Source of the DNA: Chrysopilus asiliformis
Taxonomy: Eukaryota; Arthropoda; Insecta; Diptera; Rhagionidae
Assembly (NCBI GenBank): GCA_964034945.1
Contig: OZ035961.1
Span: 86,570,124-86,634,123, forward strand
Reading direction: 5' to 3'
Length of the DNA: 64,000 nt
The position numbers and the translations under genes are program-made. The notes under the pieces are model-generated. The model did no database searches. It worked only from the letters and a program-made list of their open reading frames with translations, and was not told the origin of the DNA. This document shows positions 57,031 through 64,000 of this stretch, one piece after another (position 1 is the stretch's first letter; the number at the start of each line of letters is the position of its first letter).

Positions 57031-58234
57031 TTAAAAACACAAAAACACCCAAAGTTCGGTTAATTAGAAAAATGTGATGGTTGTAAATGTGTCATAGTGT
57101 TAAATCTATTTAGAAAATCGGAGGTGTAAAATACATTAATGTTTCTCACCTACGAAAATGCACAAATTAACCGTACATTTGATGGCAGTTTCCAAATAAA
57201 TTCATTGCTCGTATATAAGGGGAAACACTGAAAATGTGTATTTCTACCGTCGATCGACCTTGAGTTCAACAAGTTTAATCTCCAACAGTAGTTTATTTGA
57301 AAGCTATCAAAATATACAAGATGTTCAAATAATGAAAGCCACTGTGCAATAATCTCTCGTATAACACCTTGCTTTATTTTATGCGATCTGAAAATCTGGG
57401 GTTTCATTTTCCTAGGCTCTTTTGGAAATGATGAAGAGGGTTCAGCGACCGACCGGCCCAGAAATTATGACAAAGTGGATCATTTTTGTTGTTGTTGTTG
57501 TTTTGGTGGTTAATCTTTCTGTTTTTAGCTATAAAAGCGATCCATCTCATCTAATTTGCTAAAAAGCTGCGGCCATTGCACCACCGGCAGCCAAACAACT
57601 GAAAACGCCACCCCAAAATAGCAACAGCGTCAAGAAGTAGAAAAAACCACAACAGAACGCAAGACGCAACGTAAATTTTATTAAAATTATTTTTACGATC
57701 TGCTGTGACTCTACTGATCCAGTTTTTCCGCTCCTAATGAAAATGTCAAATTTCTTTTAGCTAAAGCGACGCTTTTCGAGAAACATTTCACAAAAGAATA
57801 ATTTTTGATCTCACCTCCTTGTTTCAATTTTCATTTTACTCTCAACTATACTCCGCCCAAACAACGACAAAACATCATCAAATTGACTTTGTTTCTTGTT
57901 CTCACTGTTAATTCAAATTATTCGACGATGTAAATAATTTTCAGGGAAAATTTTCTGATTTTCCAGCAGATTGTAGAAAAAAAATTAACTTTCCTCAGAA
58001 AAGAGCTCGTGTAATGCACGCATTTTCCACCGTGTACATTTATGGTTGAAGTAAAACCATGTTGGATTCAATTTGATTTGTTTTCTTGGAATATCTTAGT
58101 GAAACAAGTCTTGTTTCGAGATACGTACATAATAAACAACTTGACACTTCTGAGAAAAGTTGTTTTAATTTTTTTTTTGCTTCTGTTTGCTTAAGCTTAT
58201 AAAAGACGATCATCATATGACTTTCTTTAGTATA

Positions 58235-58720
58235 GACTAGCAGACCCTTTGTTGCCAACTTAAAGTTTTTTGAATAAATTTTAGAATGCCAAAAATCCAT
58301 TAATAACTTTAAAACTTTTGGGAAAAAAACGTTATCCTTAGAAGAATTTGGAAATTCTAACACCAGATTCGTGATAAGCAACCCTGAAAACCTCCCAAAA
58401 ACAGTTTTTGCGAGAAAAACTGGAAAAAACGACATTTCCGTTATCCTTTCCATTTCGAGTTTTGAAAATCTAACACCAGAGCCGTGATCAGCGACCCCAA
58501 AAACCCTATAATGCCAATTTTTCCTGGGAAAAAGGATATTTTTGTTATCCTTACAGGACGTTCTATTTCGAATTTTGAAAATCTAGCATAGCTGAAAACC
58601 TGCTCCTGGCAACGCAGATCATTTTGCAACAAACCGCGTAAAAATCTGTCCAGTGGTTTTTGAGTTTTGTAATCTCAAACAGACTAACAAACAAACATCC
58701 ATTTTTATATAATAAGATTA
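58235..58720. repeat. Dispersed repeat with ~110-bp internal direct repeats
   Basis: It begins tatagactagcagacccttt, runs through caccagattcgtgataagca (58360), then a variant unit caccagagccgtgatcagcg (58475) and a third, more diverged one, and ends ccatttttatataataagat. The same head (tactagtttgcatatccgtc) and the motif caccagattcgtgatcagcg occur at 8893-9150, and the head alone at 60817-60860. The superfamily is unassigned. Confidence 0.55.
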
Positions 58721-60816
58721 AACTCAAGCTTTACGAAAGAAATTTGGGCAAAAATGATGGTTAAAAATGTAAAAATCCATCAAATCAAAAAAGTGGGTTC
58801 ATAGATTTCCCAGTCTTTTTGAGAAATTACAAGAAATTCTTGTCGAAGTTTTGGGACCAAGAACTAATTCTTATTTTGTAAGTTTTTGAGTCTGATGATC
58901 CGTTTTCAAGATAGAGAAAAACTTCTGTTTTTGTAGCAGAGTCTCATTCGAGTGAGAAAGCACTCGAATATGATTTTGAAGTATAGAAGGAGCGTCATTT
59001 ATGAAAATGTAACAACGGCTGCAGGCCGGATTGGGCTCAACAGGCTTCCCAATCTAGTTCGCGACATAATGAAAATTAAACTAATTAATTAGCCGTTAGC
59101 CAATCTAGAGCCCATAAACTAAGTTTTATTTTTGTTCAGAAAACGTTTCTTTCAAAACATTCATCCGTAGCTCATTTGGTTCAAAAATTTTCACACTCAG
59201 AATAGATTTTCCAAAAAATTTCATCTGCGGCGCATTACTTTTTTTTTGTTTTGATAGTATGTCATTTTTTCAGATAAATTTAACATAGATTTTTTTTTTG
59301 TTTTTGGTGAAATGTGGTAAAATAACTATTTTTAGAATCTTTTTGAAGAATTTTCTAAAACGCTTTTAAATGACATTTTTCATTATACGAAAAATTGCTA
59401 AACTGACTGCTTTGTTAAACGCTAGAACGTATAGGAAAATAATATGGTGAAAAACAATTTGATCCCGTAAGATTATTTCTCTAAGATAATAAAAATTAAC
59501 TTTAATTTTGTTTCTGTCAAGAATCCACTTTTCTAACTAAACTAATCACAATCTTCAAATCTTCCATAGTTGAGAAAATGCCACGATAAAAATCTTTATA
59601 TGTTGGTTGGTGGTCATGGCTGGTTAATGGTCTATCTCAAGTTTTGCGGTTTTGTGAAAATACAGAATAACAAGACAAGACGAATGAATTAGCTTTGACA
59701 TTCAGATAGAGTTCTCAAAATTTTTTTTATTGCAGAATTCTGTCAACTTATTTCCCGGAACAATATTATAAAATGGGTCCAGTTGGTCAACAGTATTTGT
59801 TGCAACTGAGAAATAAAACAAAAATTTTGTCCAAGAAAAACTTCTGTGGCATCAAAAACAGACGTGAAACAGCTGAAGATGAGAAGATTTCTTGGCCAAT
59901 GAGGTTCCAGGAAGTGATGGCGATGGACCTCCTTTTCAACGAATCTGAGAAATTATTATTTTTAGATTTTCAAAGAAAGGTGGCAACGTAAAACAAACAC
60001 GGTGATGTGGCGATTAACTTTGCTCTTAATTAATAAAAATATCTAATGTAAACAGCACATGACTTTCTTATACAAAATCTACGTTTCCGCGCAATTTACA
60101 CTTTAATCCGACAAGTAAAATATTAGCTTATATAAAAATATGATTTTTGTTACGAAATCTGAAATATCTCGATAACAGTAAAAGATATCAATTTACGTTG
60201 AAAGCAAAAAAGCAGAAAATTTTAATATGTTTAGTTCTTCTTTTAACTATTTTTTCAAAAAACCGCTAGTTCGCAAGTAAAAAAATTTCAATTTTTAATG
60301 AAAATATCTCAATAACGACAAAAAATAGCAAATAGTAGTGAAAGACAAAATTAACAAAATTAACAAAATTGTGGCAAATATTATTCTCTTCAACTAATTT
60401 CATACAATGAAGTACCGAAACCCCGTTAGTTTTCGCAAAAATCTGATTTTTTTGAAATAACGGTTTATCTCGATACCAGTTTGAGATATCGAGTTCCAGT
60501 AAAAGATAAAAGTGTTGGCAATCTCACTGTCACCAACTTTTGTCTACATAATACTACAGAAAAATGCGTAGTTTCCGGTTAACGGATTTCCTCCAAAAGT
60601 TGACAGGATTGTCCTATTCTAGGACCAAAGATGTCTGTATAATTTCATGGCTCTAGCTCTACAAGTTTTTGAGAAATCTTGCACACAAACTGACAGACAG
60701 AAAGATATTTTTATAATAATGCTCCAATCGGCTCAGGAGTGCTCGGGAAATGTTTTTAGGCAAAATTAAGGTACAAATTTTTCATGAATTTAATACTTTT
60801 TATATTTTGTACTAGC
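58721..60816. other. Non-coding AT-rich stretch
   Basis: It contains no gene that I can support. A 72-codon ORF at 59773-59991 has no recognisable features. Near 60650-60700 the motif ggctctagctctacaag followed by aaactgacagacagaaag echoes the dispersed repeats. Confidence 0.5.
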
Positions 60817-61507
60817 TTGCATACCCGTCGTTGCCGGGTTAAGTTTTTTCAAAAAAAAAATTTTTGGTCTATGTTGGAGCTAATTTTTAGGCCAATCGGC
60901 TCGGTAGTTTCCCTGCGAAAGGGTAACAGCTAAGTTTCGAGATCACTTTACCCCCTCCCCAGCGGCGGCTCGGGTGCCGTCATGAGGGGGCGCCGAAATC
61001 AACCGAAACGCGACCGCCGCCACCGACTCGTTATTGACCGACGACCGATCTGGCGCGCAAATGAATGGGTCTTTCCACGTACAGTTGTAACGACAACGCT
61101 GAACAACCACTCGAGTCCACACGCATTGGTCACTCGATTTAGACAACTATCAAAATTCAATGATAGAGTAAGTTCTGAAAAACGTTTTTGAGCAAAATCA
61201 AAATTTTATTGTCTCCACATTCAAGTGAATCTCGAAAGCCAACTTTAAGTTGTTTTTTTAACTGTGAATCAGTGAACGATTATTTAGACAACACATTTGG
61301 TTCTTGAAAGAAACATTTTTGGATTGCGGCGAATTTGACTAAGAAATCATTTTTTTGGTTTGTCATGGTGAAAACGGCTAATGTGGCATACTATTTCTTC
61401 CATACAAATATTTAATATTTGAATGGATGAAACAGTATACCACATTACCCGCCAATTTTTCGAAGGACAACTTTTTCAGTTAGTGTACTTTTTTGATCAT
61501 ATTCTTG

Positions 61508-61975
61508 TTTTTATACCCGTATGGTGAAACCAAAGGGTATATTAACTTTGCCTTACCGTTTGTAACGCCAAGATCCCGTCATCGCACAAAAAAATGAATT
61601 ACACCAGTGTGTTTAGAATGATGAAAAAAGTTGAATTTTCCATGTCCGTCCGTCTGTCCGTCTGTCCGTATGTCCGTCCGTCTGTCCGTCCGTCTGTCTG
61701 TGGCGCGGATTGCGGGCGCACGGATTGAGCTAGAGACTTGAAATTTTGTACAGATCCGTTTTTCGTAAAATGTGAGGCTAAGTTCGTTAATGGGCAAAAA
61801 TGGACCATTAGGGGGGGGTACCCCCCATACGAACGAAATCGTTTTTTGTAAATATCTCAAAAACGGTGCATCTTATCAAAAAAGTGCAAGAACAAAAGTT
61901 ATTTAGGATATGATTCTACATAAAACTCCCATACATCAAAATCCGATTGGAATAAATTTTAAAAAATCTTATTGG
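61508..61975 (-). repeat. Type-A dispersed repeat, copy 3 (reverse)
   Basis: On the plus strand: tttttatacccgtatggtga, aatgaattacaccagtgtgt, a CCGTCTGT tract (61643-61703), cggattgagctagagacttg, ggggggggtacccccc, ataaaactcccatacatcaa and aaaaatcttattggaaag. It is the inverse of the copy at 14422-14943 and lies inside the hAT element. Confidence 0.8.
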
Positions 61976-62094
61976 AAAGTTTGACTTCAAAGTGGAATTT
62001 TGGTATAACTGTTCGAATTTTGATACGAATATCACCATACGGGTCTCCAATGATTGCCAGATTGGCAATTATAGCTTTTGTTATGTTTTGCAAA

Positions 62095-63573
62095 TCAAGT
62101 TAACCGATGAGGATAAATGTGACGTGTCTGGTTGTGAATTGGTTGAGGAACTTATGAGTCTGCTGAACCCATTATTAAAGGATCTTCAATCAGTAGACAC
62201 GTTAAAAGTTCTTTGGCTTATTAACCCTTAGAGGCACAGAAAAATAGCAAATATTTTCACCCTTGCGGCACTCGAAAAAAAAAAAATTTTTTTATTTTTT
62301 TAGTGGTACCATTTTAAAGTATCATACGGCAATGAAAGACGGTTTAATTGGTGGTACAATTTTGATACCACCGTGCAGTATTTGTTACAAAAAAGGTGGT
62401 ACATCGCGTTTTAGGGCTTTTAAGGGTTTTTTTTTTTTTTTTTTTTTAATTTATTAAAGATTCAAAAAAGTACAAAGACTTGTGTAGAATCTAGCATAAA
62501 ACCTACATAACAATATGACACTGTCGTGCATTTAATAATTCTTTATCACAATTTTATTAGAACTAATTAATGATAGAAAAAAAAAAATAATAAAACAACA
62601 ATATTATAATACAATGTTATATAAGTTCGAGCTTGTATAAGAGCTTCTAGCACAGTTTAAATTTGTCACAAATTCAATGATTGACCATAAGGTGTTTTCG
62701 TAAGTTTAATTTGAATTCAATGTATGAATTAGTTTCTCTTATATTAATAGGAAGCGAATTGTAATAATTGACAGCGATATATAAGATGCTACAAGGTGGT
62801 AAATCGCGAGTAGATAAATCATTCGCACGCCTCGTTCCATGCGAATGTACTTTAGATACTTTAACTAAAACGAACGAACATTTCAAGGTTTTGTTAGCTA
62901 TTTTATACATAAGCAAAGCTAGTTCAAAAAACTTTAGTTTTCCAATCGGTAACATTTTTTCATTATATAACAACGCCGAAGGTGTCAATCGAGGCAGATT
63001 GTTTATTGCCCTCAATGCCTTGTTCTGAAGAACTTTGATTTCTTGTAACAAATATGCCGGTATATCAGACCATATAGGGTTTAAATACGACAAATGTGAG
63101 TGAATGTGAGCAAAATATATTTTATAAAGAGTAGACTTTGGTAAAATATGCCGTAGTCTCCAAATACAAGCGACAAATGGTATTATTTTCGATTTAACTT
63201 TTTGAACATGCCGATCCCATTTCATGTTTTTTTGTATATTCAAACCTAAGTAAATTAAATCTTCAGTTTCCGATATAGCCCGATTTTCCACCAACAGTTG
63301 AAAAGGGTTAATCAAAATGATTGGCAGGATATTTTTCCGAATGTGTGGACAGCGCTACGTATATCTTGTTGACTGTACCTGTAACTGTCGCTTAAGGAGA
63401 ACGAAGTTTCAGTAAATTAAAACTTATAAAAACTTACCTACGTTCTACTATGTGTCAGGAAGGACTGTCAGATCTTGGAATTTTATCCATAGAAAATGCT
63501 ATTGCCCAGGAGTTAAATTATTTTGACTTAATAAAAAAATTTGCAAACGCAAAAGCTATAAAGGTGGTCATCT
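62095..63573 (+). pseudogene. hAT (ZMYM-like) transposase, split by a LINE
   Basis: The first piece (62095-62229) reads LTDEDKCDVSGCELVEELMS then LNPLLKDLQSVDTLKVLWLI. The second (63325-63573) reads DWQDIFPNVWTALRIS. After a frameshift and a stop it continues GERSFSKLKLIKTYLRSTMC and EGLSDLGILSIENAIAQELN. The P-N-x-W-x-A-L-R-I and G-E-R-S-F-S-K-L motifs are the hAT C-terminal dimerisation region of the group related to zinc-finger MYM proteins. About 1.1 kb of foreign DNA, mainly a LINE, separates the pieces. Confidence 0.82.
62427..63315 (-). mobile_element. 5'-truncated LINE (jockey/CR1-type) fragment
   Basis: The minus-strand frame 63315-62674 encodes 213 residues of the end of a non-LTR reverse transcriptase ORF: EDLIYLGLNIQKNMKWDRHV, then SKIIPFVACIWRLRHILPKS, TLYKIYFAHIHSHLSYLNPI and further. 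The L-G-L-x-I-x-x-x-x-x-W-x-x-H motif and the S-x-L-x-Y-x-x-x-x-W segment are typical of the region after the catalytic core. The catalytic FADD box is missing, so the copy is 5' truncated. About 230 bp further on, a run of 21 T (A on the element strand, 62427-62447) is the likely poly(A) tail. I could not define target duplications. Confidence 0.8.
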
Positions 63574-64000
63574 AAGTTTTTTTTATCAAATTGGTTGTCC
63601 TTTTATTTTTTTTTTTTAAATTTTCATTAGTGATTACTGTCTGCAGCAAAAAGTTTAAATAAAAGTTGTCGAACAAAATATTAATTGTATTATTTCTCAT
63701 CTGTAAAAGTTGTCGTCTCATATATACCATAGATATTTGGTCGTCTGATACTGTTTATAGATGTGAAAAATTACATTCAATTTTGTCTCAATGTAAATTC
63801 TGTGCAGCAAAATTACGGGTAAGCAACTGCATAGAAGAAACACTAAAGTTTTGTATTTGGAGGGGCGCCACTTTGAGATCTCGCACCACCTAAAAACTTG
63901 GCTAGGACCGCCACTGCCCCTCCCCTTACTCCTCCACCTCTCGGGCTACTTTTTAATGGGTCTATGTTGGGGCTGGACCCCCGACAAACATCTATGCCAA

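Larger units (their letters stand above)
60960..63916 (+). mobile_element. 2.96-kb hAT element with perfect 8-bp duplication, nested insertions
   Basis: The ends are cagcggcggctcgggtgccg on the left and gctaggaccgccactg on the right. Their complement starts cagtggcggtcc, so the inverted termini are short and imperfect, as in many hAT elements. The 8-bp duplication cccctccc is exact (60952-60959, 63917-63924). Inside are readable pieces of a hAT transposase (62095-62229 and 63325-63573), a type-A dispersed repeat (61508-61975) and a LINE fragment (about 62427-63315). The host site is itself a dispersed repeat (gcatacccgtcgttgccggg). Confidence 0.85.

Noticed and set aside
59773..59991. 72-codon plus-strand frame beginning MGPVGQQYLLQ
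   Set aside because: Composition is protein-like, but there is no family motif or exon signals.
62263..62460. LINE target-site duplication around the poly(A) tail
   Set aside because: I compared the sequence before the T run with that after 63315 and found only short inverted similarity (aaccctt/aagggtt), not a direct repeat.

Overview
The window is AT-rich animal nuclear DNA, most likely from an insect and possibly a dipteran. The grounds are GT/AG introns, low gene density, a muscle-type Unc-89/obscurin gene, and many Tc1/mariner, hAT and TIR elements. I cannot name the species from the sequence alone. I saw no bacterial genes, CRISPR arrays, rRNA or tRNA.

The left half (1-31.5 kb) is the 5' part of a minus-strand Unc-89/obscurin gene. 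Ten consecutive exons can be joined in frame: 31352-31479, 30504-30668, 25405-25536, 25167-25337, 24855-25020, 11377-11469, 4206-4508, 2006-4151, 1038-1658 and 111-267. Together they encode about 1,360 residues in the order split SH3 domain, RhoGEF (DH) domain, PH domain, long low-complexity linker with a polyproline run, Arg/Ser-rich minisatellite segment, first Ig domain. The gene runs off the left edge. The start-codon exon lies upstream of 31.5 kb and was not found.

A second minus-strand gene (46647-51311) is one uninterrupted 1,554-codon reading frame. It has three N-terminal Cys-Lys/Arg-Ile-Thr modules, a charged helical stretch, about 480 residues of a 14-17-residue repeat centred on Phe-Val-Pro-Gly-Gln, and a helical C-terminal half. 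I do not recognise the family. It is the best candidate here for undescribed biology.

Most of the rest is transposon debris, and much of it can be bounded exactly. There are two fold-back derivatives of different mariner-type elements (32376-33142 and 36309-37921). A deleted mariner (53142-53953) and one arm of the second fold-back each carry a copy of the same 272-bp TIR element, with 2-bp TG/CA target duplications. A 2.96-kb hAT element (60960-63916) has a perfect 8-bp duplication and contains a LINE fragment and a dispersed repeat. Several small elements have TTA or TAA duplications of PIF/Harbinger type. A 2.27-kb TIR element (12129-14396) contains a 159-codon transposon-like ORF. A further 458-bp element (41945-42402) has 7-bp flanking repeats. 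Overlying these are dispersed repeat families with CAGA/CGGA microsatellites and the motif CTCTAGCTCAATCC.

The two genes are transcribed in the same direction. The Unc-89 introns (up to 13.4 kb) and the spacer between the genes are where the elements have accumulated; none interrupts an exon that I could identify.
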